The notes under the pieces were generated by a model. The model worked only from the letters and a program-made list of their open reading frames with translations. It was not told the DNA's origin and ran no database searches. Made by a program: the position numbers and the translations under genes. From CAXSEF01 sp050920955 (GTDB lineage: Bacteria; Pseudomonadota; Alphaproteobacteria; Acetobacterales; Acetobacteraceae): a stretch of 64,000 nucleotides of DNA. Shown piece by piece: positions 38,593 through 50,050 of the stretch (its first letter is position 1; every line of letters starts with the position of its first letter). The stretch covers positions 1 to 64,000 of the forward strand of contig JBPBQS010000132.1 of assembly GCA_050920955.1 (NCBI GenBank), written 5' to 3'.

Positions 38593-38715
38593 GAAGAAAG
38601 CATGGGCTCTGCCCAAACCCGCCAGGGCGAGCCGCCCTGGACTGGCCTTACTTAGGGGTGCGTTCCAAGGGCGCAGCCTTTGGCGGAGTTTGAGGCGGAG
38701 CCTCAACCTTGCTTG
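38593..38715. repeat. GC-rich paired-hairpin element K (alpha-beta)
   Basis: Outer alpha stem TGGGC-TCT-GCCCA, ACCCGCC, inner stem CAGGGC/GCCCTG, centre TTACTTAGG, inner stem CCAAGGGC-GCA-GCCTTTGG, GGCGGAG, beta outer stem TTGAGGC-GGA-GCCTCAA, CCTTGCTT. It lies between tRNA-Asp and nuoA, within 80 bp of the nuoA start, so the nuo promoter must lie in or near it. Confidence 0.88.
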
Positions 38716-38721
38716 GCTGCG

Positions 38722-38798
<77 letters not shown>

Positions 38799-38852
38799 AG
38801 CGCCGCGGGGTTTATGGCCAGCGGGCCGGCACGTCAACCCGTATGTGGGGAA

Positions 38853-38924
38853 TGGGCGGTGACGGGATCGAACCGCCGGCCCTCTCGGTGTAAACGAGAC
38901 GCTCTACCGCTGAGCTAACCGCCC
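38853..38924 (-). tRNA. tRNA-Val (TAC)
   Basis: 72 nt, CCA not encoded. Acceptor GGGCGGT/ACCGCCC, anticodon loop TTTACAC with TAC, T-arm GGTTCGATCCC. Its first 10 nt overlap the 3' end of the upstream HU gene, whose TAG stop is formed by tRNA positions 8-10. Confidence 0.95.
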
Positions 38925-39208
38925 CCATGGCCGGCGCCGCCGACCACCTGCTTGAAGATCCGCGCCGGCTTGAACCGCACCGAGCTGGTCTCGGGCAGGT
39001 CGATCACCTCGCCGGTGCGCGGGTTGCGCCCCTTGGCCGCCTTGCGCCGCGTCGGCATGAAGGTGCCGAAGCCGCTCAGCCGGACCTCGCGGCCCCCCTG
39101 CAGCGCCGCCTCGATCGCCGCCAGCGCCGCCTCGACGGCCTCCGAGGCCTTGCCGCGCGGCAGGTCCGCACCGGCAGCCACCGCGTCCACAAGCTCCGCC
39201 CTGTTCAT
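38915..39208 (-). CDS. hup: HU family DNA-binding protein
   Basis: 97 aa nucleoid protein. GFGTF and RxGRNPRTGEVIDLPETSSVRFKPAR form the DNA-gripping arm signature. The ATG at 39208 gives the canonical MNRAELVDAVA start. The C-terminus ends in a Gly-rich GGAGHGGG, and its stop codon lies within tRNA-Val. It follows lon, the normal order for hupB. Confidence 0.95.
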   Translation of the reverse strand: MNRAELVDAVAAGADLPRGKASEAVEAALAAIEAALQGGREVRLSGFGTFMPTRRKAAKGRNPRTGEVIDLPETSSVRFKPARIFKQVVGGAGHGGG

Positions 39209-39276
39209 CCTGACCCCTGCTCCCGCCGCATGCCCCGACCGGAGCACGCGGCGGGGCAGGACGTCCACCCCGGGAG

Positions 39277-39403
39277 GAAGGAAGGCCAGAGGCCCTGCCT
39301 CTGGACTCCGCCAAGGGAAGCCCCTTGGATGGCTTCTCTTAAGTAAGGCCAGTCCAGGGCGGCTCGCCCTGGCGGAGTTTGAGGCAGAGCCTCAACCTTG
39401 CTT
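39277..39403. repeat. GC-rich paired-hairpin element L (beta-beta)
   Basis: Outer beta stem CCAGAGGC-CCT-GCCTCTGG, ACTCCGCC, inner stem CCAAGGG-AAGC-CCCTTGG, centre CTCTTAAGTAAGG, inner stem CAGGGC/GCCCTG, GGCGGAG, beta outer stem TTGAGGC-AGA-GCCTCAA, CCTTGCTT. It lies between lon and hup and is the only beta-beta copy in the window. Confidence 0.88.
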
Positions 39404-39405
39404 CC

Positions 39406-42177
<2,772 letters not shown>

Positions 42178-42294
42178 GGCTTGACCTCCATCAGGACAGT
42201 CGAGTCCGCGCGCCGCCCGTTCCGGCACGGCTGCGTCCTCTGGGGCAGCGCCCCGCATCGATACCGATATCGTCGGCGGGGAGGGGTGGAACAA

Positions 42295-42329
42295 GGCCCG
42301 CGCCCCGCCTGGTGGCGGCGACGCGGGCC
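42295..42329 (-). terminator. Intrinsic terminator after clpX
   Basis: Stem GGCCCGCG/CGCGGGCC with an inner GCCGCC-ACCA-GGCGG hairpin, followed on the minus strand by TTGTTCC. It begins 20 nt after the clpX stop, separating clpX from lon, which has its own ~170-bp upstream region. Confidence 0.55.
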
Positions 42330-42348
42330 CCGCCCCGGGCGGTGCGGC

Positions 42349-43602
<1,254 letters not shown>

Positions 43603-43771
43603 CTGCGTCTACACTCCTGTCGGGCGGCCCAGGCCTGCACCCGGGACCGTCCGCAATACTAGGCCCCCGCCCGCGCCGCGGACAAGGGATGACGCCGGGA
43701 CCGACCCGGGCGCCGCGTGTCCCGATATGGTGACGCCGACGCCCGCGCAACGCCCACCCCGCAGACTCCGC

Positions 43772-43802
43772 GGCCCGCGGCCGGGGACGGGGGCCGCGGG
43801 CC
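43772..43802 (-). terminator. Strong hairpin after clpP
   Basis: Perfect 11-bp stem GGCCCGCGGCC/GGCCGCGGGCC with a 9-nt loop, 8 nt beyond the clpP stop. No U-tract follows, so it may stabilise the clpP 3' end rather than terminate, or act with Rho. Confidence 0.4.
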
Positions 43803-43810
43803 CCGCGCCC

Positions 43811-44467
43811 TCAGACCTTGATCGCGTCGTCGTTCGGCGCGGCGGGGCGGTTCTCGACCACCTCGTCGATCAGCCCGAACGCCAGGGCCTCGTGCGCAGA
43901 CATGTAGCTGTCGCGCTCCAGCTTCTCCTCGATCGCCTCCAGGCTCTGCCCGGTGTGGCGCTCGTAGATCTCGTTGAGCTGCTGGCGGAGGTGGAGGATC
44001 TCCTTGGCCTGGATCTCGATGTCGCTGGCCTGGCCCTGCGCACCGCCCGAGGGCTGGTGCACCATGACGCGCGCGTTGGGCAGGCAGTAGCGCTTGCCCT
44101 TCTGCCCGGCGGCCAGCAGCAGCGAGCCCATCGACGCCGCCTGGCCGATGCACACCGTGCTCACCGGCGAGCGGATGTACTGCATGGTGTCGTAGATCGC
44201 GAGGCCGGCGGAGACCACGCCGCCGGGGCTGTTGATGTAGAACGAGATGTCCTTGTTCGGGTTCTCGCTCTCCAGGAACAGCAGCTGCGCGGAGATCAGC
44301 GCGCTCACCCCGTCGTAGACAGGGCCGGTCAGGAAGATGATCCGCTCCTTGAGCAGGCGGGAGAAGATGTCGTACGAGCGCTCGCCGCGGGCGGTCTGCT
44401 CGACCACCATCGGGATCAGCGAGCTGTTGTAGACCTCGACGGGATCACGATCCCTCATACTCGGCAT
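43811..44467 (-). CDS. clpP: ATP-dependent Clp protease proteolytic subunit
   Basis: 218 aa serine protease. Catalytic Ser112 (GQAASMGS), His137 (ARVMVHQPSGG) and the downstream Asp in LERDSYMSAHEA. Self-compartmentalised partner of ClpX and ClpA. Normal length, preceded by tig as in most proteobacteria. Confidence 0.97.
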   Translation of the reverse strand: MPSMRDRDPVEVYNSSLIPMVVEQTARGERSYDIFSRLLKERIIFLTGPVYDGVSALISAQLLFLESENPNKDISFYINSPGGVVSAGLAIYDTMQYIRSPVSTVCIGQAASMGSLLLAAGQKGKRYCLPNARVMVHQPSGGAQGQASDIEIQAKEILHLRQQLNEIYERHTGQSLEAIEEKLERDSYMSAHEALAFGLIDEVVENRPAAPNDDAIKV

Positions 44468-44557
44468 CCTTGGGCAGGACGGTCCCCGGAACGGGGCACG
44501 CCATCACGAACCCTGCACAGATTAGGCCACCGGAGGGCCACGTCCAGGGGCAGGCAG

Positions 44558-44685
44558 CAAGCAAGGCCAAAGGCTCCGCCTCTGGACTCCGCCAAAGGCT
44601 GCGCCCTTGGAACGCGTCCCTTAAATAAAGCCGATCCAGGGGCGGCTCGCCCCTGGCGGGTCTGGGCAGAGCCCAGGCTTGCTTC
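44558..44685. repeat. GC-rich paired-hairpin element M (beta-alpha)
   Basis: AAGCAAGG, imperfect beta outer stem CCAAAGGC-TCC-GCCTCTGG, ACTCCGCC, inner CCAAAGGC-TGC-GCCCTTGG, centre CCCTTAAATAAAG, inner CCAGGGGC/GCCCCTGG, GGCGGGT, alpha outer CTGGGC-AGA-GCCCAG, GCTTGCTT. It lies between tig and clpP; its right end overlaps the tig TGA stop. Confidence 0.87.
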
Positions 44686-46024
44686 AGGCCGCCTCGGCGT
44701 CCGCCGCGAGCTCCTCCGGCGTGACCACCTTCTCCTCGATCTTGGCCAGCTCGAGGATGTAGTCCACGACCTTGTCCTCGAAGATCGGCCCGCGCAGCGT
44801 GTCGCTGGCCTGCGGGTTCTTGCGGAAGAACTCCATGACCTGCGCCTCCTGCCCGGGGTAGCGCCCGGCCTCCTGGCGCATGGCGCGGACCATCTCGTCC
44901 TGGCCCACGGTGACGCCCGCGCTGCGGCCGGCCTCGCTGAGCAGCAGGCCGAGGCGCACGCGGCGCTCGGCGATGGCGCGGTACTCGGCGCGCAGCACCT
45001 CGGGGTCCTTGCCCGCGTCCTCGTCGTCGGCGTTGCCGGCCTTCATGTCGGCCTCGACGCGCTCCCAGATCTGGCGGAACTCGGACTCGACCAGCGTCTC
45101 CGGCGCCTCGAACGAGGCCTGCCCGGCCAGCGCGTCGAGCAGGGCGCGCTTGAGGCGCATCCGGCTCATGGTGTCGTACTCGCGCTGCATCTGCCCGGCG
45201 AGCACCTCGCGCAGCTTCGCCATGCCCTCCTCGAAGCCGAGCTTCTGCGCCAGCGCGTCGTCCAGCGTCGGCTCCACGCCCACCTTGATGGCCTTGCAGT
45301 CGATGTCGAAGGTCGCATCCTTGCCGGCGAGCGTGGCCTCCTGGTACTCGGGCGGGAAGGTCACGTTGATCACGCGCTGCTCGCCGGCGCGCATGCCCTC
45401 CATCTGCTCGGAGAAGCCGGGGATGAAGCCGGCGCCGCCGATCTCGACGTTCATGCCCTCGCCCGCGCCGCGGTCGAACGCCACGCCGTCCACCTTGCCG
45501 AGGAAGTCCACGACCAGCACGTCGCCGGTCTGCGCGCCGCGGTCCTCGGTCATGTCGACCAACTCGCGCTGGCGCTTGGCGATCTCGTGCAGCGCCTTGT
45601 CGATGGCCTCGTCGGTGGGCTCGGCCTTGAGGCGCTCGAGGCTCAGCGCGCCGAAGTCGGGCAGCGCGATCTCGGGCAGCAGCTCCATGTCGACGGTGAA
45701 CTCGAGGTCCGTCGCGGTCGGGCCGGGCTCCAGCGTGCTCTTCAGCGCGATGCGCGGCTCGCCGACGGGGCGCAGGCCGCGGTCGGTGAGCACCTGGCGC
45801 GTCGCGTCGTCCACGCTCTGCTGCAGCACCTCGGCCATCACCTCGCGGCCGTAGCGCTGGCGCACCACGCCGGTCGGCACCTTGCCGGGGCGGAAGCCGG
45901 GGAGGCGCAGCGTGCGCGCCAGCTCGCCCAGCCGCGCCGCGCGCTTGCCCTCGATGTCGGACGCCGGCACCACCACGGTGTAGCCGCGGCGGAGGCCTTC
46001 GGAGAGCGTTTCGGTGACCTGCAT
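44684..46024 (-). CDS. tig: Trigger factor
   Basis: 446 aa ribosome-associated chaperone and peptidyl-prolyl isomerase. The ribosome-binding signature LPGFRPGKVP is at residues ~43-52. The FKBP-type domain (GDVLVVDFLGKVDGVAF, about 155-240) and the C-terminal helical arms are present. The ATG at 46024 matches MQVTET starts in relatives. tRNA-Leu lies just upstream, as in many alphaproteobacteria. Confidence 0.97.
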   Translation of the reverse strand: MQVTETLSEGLRRGYTVVVPASDIEGKRAARLGELARTLRLPGFRPGKVPTGVVRQRYGREVMAEVLQQSVDDATRQVLTDRGLRPVGEPRIALKSTLEPGPTATDLEFTVDMELLPEIALPDFGALSLERLKAEPTDEAIDKALHEIAKRQRELVDMTEDRGAQTGDVLVVDFLGKVDGVAFDRGAGEGMNVEIGGAGFIPGFSEQMEGMRAGEQRVINVTFPPEYQEATLAGKDATFDIDCKAIKVGVEPTLDDALAQKLGFEEGMAKLREVLAGQMQREYDTMSRMRLKRALLDALAGQASFEAPETLVESEFRQIWERVEADMKAGNADDEDAGKDPEVLRAEYRAIAERRVRLGLLLSEAGRSAGVTVGQDEMVRAMRQEAGRYPGQEAQVMEFFRKNPQASDTLRGPIFEDKVVDYILELAKIEEKVVTPEELAADAEAA

Positions 46025-46065
46025 CGGCCGGGGAACCTTCCTCGTTGCGGCCCGGGCGGCGCGCC

Positions 46066-46150
<85 letters not shown>

Positions 46151-46212
46151 ACGCACGCCCGAAGCCCTGGACAAGCCGCGGGTCCTAGCGCAGGGCGCAC
46201 AACCCCACAAGG

Positions 46213-46330
46213 AGGAAGCAAGGTCGAGGCGCTGCCTCGAACTCCGCCAAAGGCTGCGCCCTTGGAACGCATCCCTTAGGCAAGTGGGATCAAACCCTCT
46301 GCGGGTTCGGGCAAGGCCCGAGCCTGCTTC
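46213..46330. repeat. GC-rich paired-hairpin element N (beta-alpha, degenerate right arm)
   Basis: AAGCAAGG, beta outer TCGAGGC-GCT-GCCTCGA, ACTCCGCC, inner CCAAAGGC-TGC-GCCCTTGG, centre CCCTTAGGCAAG, a decayed inner segment ATCAAACCCTCT, GCGGGTT, alpha outer TCGGGC-AAG-GCCCGA, GCCTGCTT. It lies between tRNA-Leu and the BrnT gene. Confidence 0.82.
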
Positions 46331-46362
46331 CTGCCGCTGCGCTTTCAGCGTAGCGTAGGGGT

Positions 46363-46632
46363 GTGCAGTTCGACTGGGACCCGAGCAAGGACGAACGCAA
46401 CCGAATGGAGCGCGGGTTCGGCTTCGACTTCGCGGCACTGGTCTTCGAGGCAGACACGATCGAGTGGCCGGACGAACGGCGGGACTACGGCGAGGCCAGG
46501 GTGCGTGCCCTCGGGAGCGCGGACGGACTGGTTCTCCACGTCGTCTTCACCGATCGGGGCGACGTGCGGCGCATCATCTCGGCGCGGCTGGCAGACAGGA
46601 AGGAGCGGATGCTGTGGCACGAACGCCGGTGA
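46363..46632 (+). CDS. BrnT-family toxin
   Basis: 89 aa. FDWDPSKDERNRMERGFGFDFAALVFE, HVVFTDRGDVRRIISAR and ADRKERMLW match the BrnT RelE-like RNase pattern (WDPxKxxxNxxxHGxxFxxA, then RIISARxAxxxER). BrnT toxins arrest translation by RNA cleavage. The GTG start at 46363 gives the family N-terminus. It overlaps the downstream antitoxin by 19 nt. Brucella BrnA is a ribbon-helix-helix protein, whereas here the partner is an XRE-type protein. Confidence 0.82.
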   Translation: MQFDWDPSKDERNRMERGFGFDFAALVFEADTIEWPDERRDYGEARVRALGSADGLVLHVVFTDRGDVRRIISARLADRKERMLWHERR

Positions 46633-46961
46633 CGCTGGAGCAGATCAGGCAGGCCGGCCCGAGCGTGGACCACGCCAGGGTTGCGGCCACGAGCGAAGCG
46701 GACATCCGGCGCCACCAGGTCGAGGACGGCGAGGACCCTGACGCCCCCCTGCCCCGGCTCGCGCCGCCGCCGGACGTGCGCGCGATACGGGCAGGGCTGC
46801 AGATGACCCAGGACGCCTTCGCCCGCGCGATCGGCGTCCCCGTGGCCACCGTGCGCAACTGGGAGCAGTCACGCACGCGCATGGACCCCGCGGTCCGCTC
46901 GCTGATGCGTGTCCTGGAGCGCGAACCGGCCCTCGTGCTGCGGACGCTGGCGGGGCCCTAG
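46614..46961 (+). CDS. XRE-type helix-turn-helix antitoxin paired with BrnT
   Basis: 115 aa from a GTG at 46614, which has AGGAAGGAG upstream. The N-terminal half is acidic and presumably binds the toxin. Residues ~60-95 (IRAGLQMTQDAFARAIGVPVATVRNWEQSR) form a Cro/C1-type DNA-binding domain of the kind in HigA-like and COG2944 antitoxins. It should neutralise BrnT and repress the pair. Overlap with the toxin frame supports co-translation. Confidence 0.78.
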   Translation: MARTPVTLEQIRQAGPSVDHARVAATSEADIRRHQVEDGEDPDAPLPRLAPPPDVRAIRAGLQMTQDAFARAIGVPVATVRNWEQSRTRMDPAVRSLMRVLEREPALVLRTLAGP

Positions 46962-46985
46962 GCCCGCCAGCCCAGGACCCGCCAC

Positions 46986-48050
46986 TCAGGGGATCAGGCG
47001 CCGCGCCTTCAGCTCGGCGAACAGGTCGAGGAACGAGTCCTCGCTCGGCTGGAACGCGGCGAATCCCAGGCGGCGGCTGCGCGCCATGTCCGTGACGACC
47101 TCGATCGGCCGGCCGAGGTCGGCGTCCGTGTGCCACGGCGAGGCGAGGCGCCCGAGGTCCGGCTCCGCAAGCCCGTGCCGCTCCGCGATGTCGCGCCACA
47201 CCGGCTCGGCGCCGGCGAGCTGCTCCTCCAGCGGCGTGCCCTGGCCCGGGAACGGCGCCGGCTCCAGCCCGAAGCAGGCGGCGATCCGGCCCCACATCCA
47301 GCTCCAGCGGAAGACGTCGCCGTTGGCCACGTTGAACGCGGTGTCGCGCGCCGCCGGCGTGGTCGCGGCCCATTCGAGCTGGGCGGCGAGCAGGCGGGCG
47401 TCGGTGACGTCGGTCAGGCCGTTCCACTGCGCCGCCGAGCCGGGGAACAGGAACGGGCGCCCGGTCTCGCGGCAGATCGTCGCGTAGGCGGCCAGCGTGG
47501 TGCCCATGTTCATCGCGTTGCCCACCGCGTAGCCGATGATGGTGTGCGGCCGGTGCACGCTCCAGCCGAAGCCGTCGCGGCTGGCTGCCGCGAACACCTC
47601 GTCCTCCTGGGCGTAGTAGAAGTTCTCCACGTCCAGGCGCGGCTGGTCCTCGCGGAACGGCGTGGGCGGGAGCACGCCGTGCCCGTACGCCTCGAACGGC
47701 CCGAGGTAGTGCTTGAGGCCCGTGACCAGGGCCACGTGCTCCACGCCCCCCGCGCGCCCGGTGGCGTCGAGCAGGTTGCGCACCATCGTGCCGTTGACGC
47801 GGATGTTCTCGGCTTCCGTGGCCTGACGCAGCCAGGTCGTGACGAACACATGGCTGGGCCTTACGCCCTCGAGTGCCTTGCCCAGGGCGTCCGGGTCCAG
47901 CAGGTCGGCGGCGACCGGGCGCACGCCCTCGACCGCGCCGTCCGGGCGGCGCGCCAGGCCGTGCACCTCCCAGCCGTTCGCCACGAGCCTGCGCGCCAGG
48001 TTGTTGCCGACGATGCCGGAGATGCCCGCCACCAGTGCCGTCTTCGCCAT
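46986..48050 (-). CDS. NAD(P)-dependent SDR of the PRISE (progesterone 5-beta-reductase/iridoid-synthase-like) family
   Basis: 354 aa. The Rossmann start VAGISGIVGNNLARRL (residues 7-22) is followed by the PRISE motifs VTGLKHYLGPFE (Lys113) and ENFYYAQEDEVF (Tyr145), which correspond by spacing to catalytic Lys147 and Tyr179 of plant P5betaR. These enzymes reduce activated enone C=C bonds. The bacterial substrate is unknown. Divergent from an HxlR regulator 98 bp away, which probably responds to reactive electrophiles or quinones and controls this gene (inference). Confidence 0.85.
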   Translation of the reverse strand: MAKTALVAGISGIVGNNLARRLVANGWEVHGLARRPDGAVEGVRPVAADLLDPDALGKALEGVRPSHVFVTTWLRQATEAENIRVNGTMVRNLLDATGRAGGVEHVALVTGLKHYLGPFEAYGHGVLPPTPFREDQPRLDVENFYYAQEDEVFAAASRDGFGWSVHRPHTIIGYAVGNAMNMGTTLAAYATICRETGRPFLFPGSAAQWNGLTDVTDARLLAAQLEWAATTPAARDTAFNVANGDVFRWSWMWGRIAACFGLEPAPFPGQGTPLEEQLAGAEPVWRDIAERHGLAEPDLGRLASPWHTDADLGRPIEVVTDMARSRRLGFAAFQPSEDSFLDLFAELKARRLIP

Positions 48051-48148
48051 GACCGTGTGTCCTTCGTCTCGTGCGAGCGTCAGGTAGGCGCTCGGCCGCC
48101 GCCGGGCTAGAAGGCACCCTGGCGTGCCATAGCCACCGGGAGGTAACC

Positions 48149-48553
48149 ATGACGGCCGCGAGCGACACCCACGCAGAGGAATGCGCGCCGCGCCGGGTCC
48201 TGGACCTGTTCAGCAGCAAGTGGACCAGCATGGTGCTGCACACGCTGCACACCGTGCACGGCGGCACCTGCCGCACCGGGGCGCTGCAGCGCAGCCTGGG
48301 CGGGATCAGCGCCAAGATGCTGACGCAGGCGCTGCGCGACATGGAGCGCGACGGCCTGGTGTCGCGCCAGGTGTTCAACGTCGTGCCGCCGCGCGTCGAG
48401 TACAGCCTCACCCCGCTCGGCCGCGAGTTCGTGGAGCCGATCGAGATGCTCTACGCCTGGGGCCGCAGCCACGCCGACGCCCTGGACCGGCTCGGCGCCC
48501 GCCCGAAGTCGCGGCGCAAGGCGGCGGCAGGGAAGCAAGCAGTTCTTTCTTGA
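48149..48553 (+). CDS. HxlR-family transcriptional regulator
   Basis: 134 aa winged helix. LDLFSSKWTSMVLHTLHTVHGGTCRTGALQRSLGGISAKMLTQALRDMERDGLVSRQVFNVVPPRVEYSLTPLGREF is the complete HxlR domain. GGGAGG lies 5 nt before the ATG. It probably regulates the divergent PRISE reductase. The final residues (GKQAVLS) and TGA are encoded by the AT-rich element, giving the same VLS ending as the Hint protein. Confidence 0.9.
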   Translation: MTAASDTHAEECAPRRVLDLFSSKWTSMVLHTLHTVHGGTCRTGALQRSLGGISAKMLTQALRDMERDGLVSRQVFNVVPPRVEYSLTPLGREFVEPIEMLYAWGRSHADALDRLGARPKSRRKAAAGKQAVLS

Positions 48554-48668
48554 AAGAAAGAACCAAAGAACTTTTCCACATAAGGCAAGCAGCAGGTATC
48601 TAGGCACAGTTGCTAATCGGGCAAAGTCTTTTTGCTTCTTTTTCTTCAGAAAAAGAAGTGCTTCCTTG
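48532..48668 (-). repeat. AT-rich paired-hairpin element, copy 2 (inverted relative to copy 1)
   Basis: Starts GAAGCAAGC, hairpin GTTCTTTCTT/AAGAAAGAAC, CCAAAGAACTTT, core of about 45 nt, GCAAAGTCTTTTTG, hairpin CTTCTTTTTC/GAAAAAGAAG, end GCTTCCTT. Its arms match 3502-3640 in reverse order and strand; the cores differ except for CTTATG beside the GTTCTTT arm. It lies between convergent hxlR and dadA. Confidence 0.85.
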
Positions 48669-48670
48669 CC

Positions 48671-49996
48671 TCAGCCGTAGCGCACGACGCCCAGGTCCTC
48701 GTGCTCGATGTTGGGCCGCCGCTCGGAGACCAGGTCCGCGGTGAGCCGCCCCGAGCCGCAGGCCATGGTCCAGCCCAGTGTGCCGTGGCCGGTGTTGAGG
48801 AACAGGTTCGGGTATTTCGTGGCGCCGACGATGGGGGTGCCGTCGGGGGTCATGGGGCGCAGGCCGGTCCAGAACTGCGCCTGGGCGAGGTCGCCGCCGC
48901 GGGGGAACAGGTCGCGGAGCGAGTGCTCCAGCGTGGCGCGGCGGGGGGCGCGGAGGCGGCGGCTGAAGCCGGCGAGCTCGGCGGTGCCGCCGACGCGGAT
49001 GCGGCTGCCGAGGCGGGTGATGCCGACCTTGTAGGTCTCGTCCATCACGGTGGAGACGGGGGCGGCGGCCTCCTCGGCGACGGGCAGGGTCAGGGAGTAG
49101 CCCTTCACCGGGTAGATCGGCAGGTCGATGCCGAGCGCCTTGAGGAGGAACGGGGAGTAGCTGCCCAGCGCCACGACGAAGCGGTCGGCGTGGACCAGCT
49201 CGTGCTCGGCGGCGGCGGGGGTGCGGGCGGGGCGGCCGGAGACGGCGCCGCCGGGGGTGGGGACGGGGCCGGCGGGGACGATGCGGACGGCGGTGATGCG
49301 GCCGGCCTCGTGGTCGAGGGCGCGGATCTCGACGCCGTGGCGGAAGGTGACGCCGGCGGCGGCGGCCAGGGCGGCGAGGTTCTGGGTGAACTTGAAGGCG
49401 TCGCCGGTCTGGTCGCCGGGCAGGCGCAGGCCGCCGAGGACACGGCCGGGCACGAGGGCGAGCGCGGGCTCGGCGGCGACGCAGCCGGCCTCGTCGAGCA
49501 GCTCGTAGGCGACGCGGCCCTCGTCAAGCACGGCGGTGTCCTCGTGGACGTGGTCGAGCTGCTTGCGGGTGCGGAAGAGCTGGAGGGTGCCCTGCTGGCG
49601 GGCGTCGTAGTCGATGGCGGTGGCGTGGCGCAGGTCGTCGAGGCAGTCGCGGCTGTACTCGGCGAGGCGGACCATGCGCGCCTTGTTGGCGTGGTAGGCG
49701 CCCTCGCTGCACTGGCGCAGCATCAGCACGAGCCAGCGGTAGAGCGCGGGGTCGGCGCCGGGCCACAGCACGAAGGGGCTGTGGCGCATGGCCATCCAGC
49801 GCAGAGCCTTGAGCGGGATGCCGGGTGCTGCCCAGGGCGCGGAGTAGCCGGGGGAGACCTGGCCGGCGTTGGCGAAGGAGGTCTCCAGCCCGGCGGCCGG
49901 CTGGCGGTCGAGCACGGTGACCTCGTGGCCGGACTGGGCGAGATACCAGGCCGTGGTCACGCCGACCACGCCGCTTCCGAGCACGACGACCTTCAT
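48671..49996 (-). CDS. dadA: D-amino acid dehydrogenase, small subunit
   Basis: 441 aa FAD enzyme that oxidises D-amino acids (D-Ala in particular) at the membrane and feeds electrons to quinone. The Rossmann motif VVVLGSGVVGVTTAWYLAQSG is at the N-terminus; SFANAGQVSPGYSAPWAAPG and the C-terminal LFLNTGHGTLGWTMACGSG are characteristic of DadA. It starts 54 nt after the ilvD stop on the same strand. Confidence 0.94.
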   Translation of the reverse strand: MKVVVLGSGVVGVTTAWYLAQSGHEVTVLDRQPAAGLETSFANAGQVSPGYSAPWAAPGIPLKALRWMAMRHSPFVLWPGADPALYRWLVLMLRQCSEGAYHANKARMVRLAEYSRDCLDDLRHATAIDYDARQQGTLQLFRTRKQLDHVHEDTAVLDEGRVAYELLDEAGCVAAEPALALVPGRVLGGLRLPGDQTGDAFKFTQNLAALAAAAGVTFRHGVEIRALDHEAGRITAVRIVPAGPVPTPGGAVSGRPARTPAAAEHELVHADRFVVALGSYSPFLLKALGIDLPIYPVKGYSLTLPVAEEAAAPVSTVMDETYKVGITRLGSRIRVGGTAELAGFSRRLRAPRRATLEHSLRDLFPRGGDLAQAQFWTGLRPMTPDGTPIVGATKYPNLFLNTGHGTLGWTMACGSGRLTADLVSERRPNIEHEDLGVVRYG

Positions 49997-50050
49997 GCGC
50001 CTACCGCACGCAAGAAGCGCGCCGCGTCGTGCCGAAGGCGCGCCGGGGCG

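Noticed and set aside
48113..48128. GGCAC-N6-GTGCC dyad between the PRISE gene and hxlR
   Set aside because: Only 5-bp arms of GC-rich sequence. Position suits an HxlR site, but the match is too short to claim.
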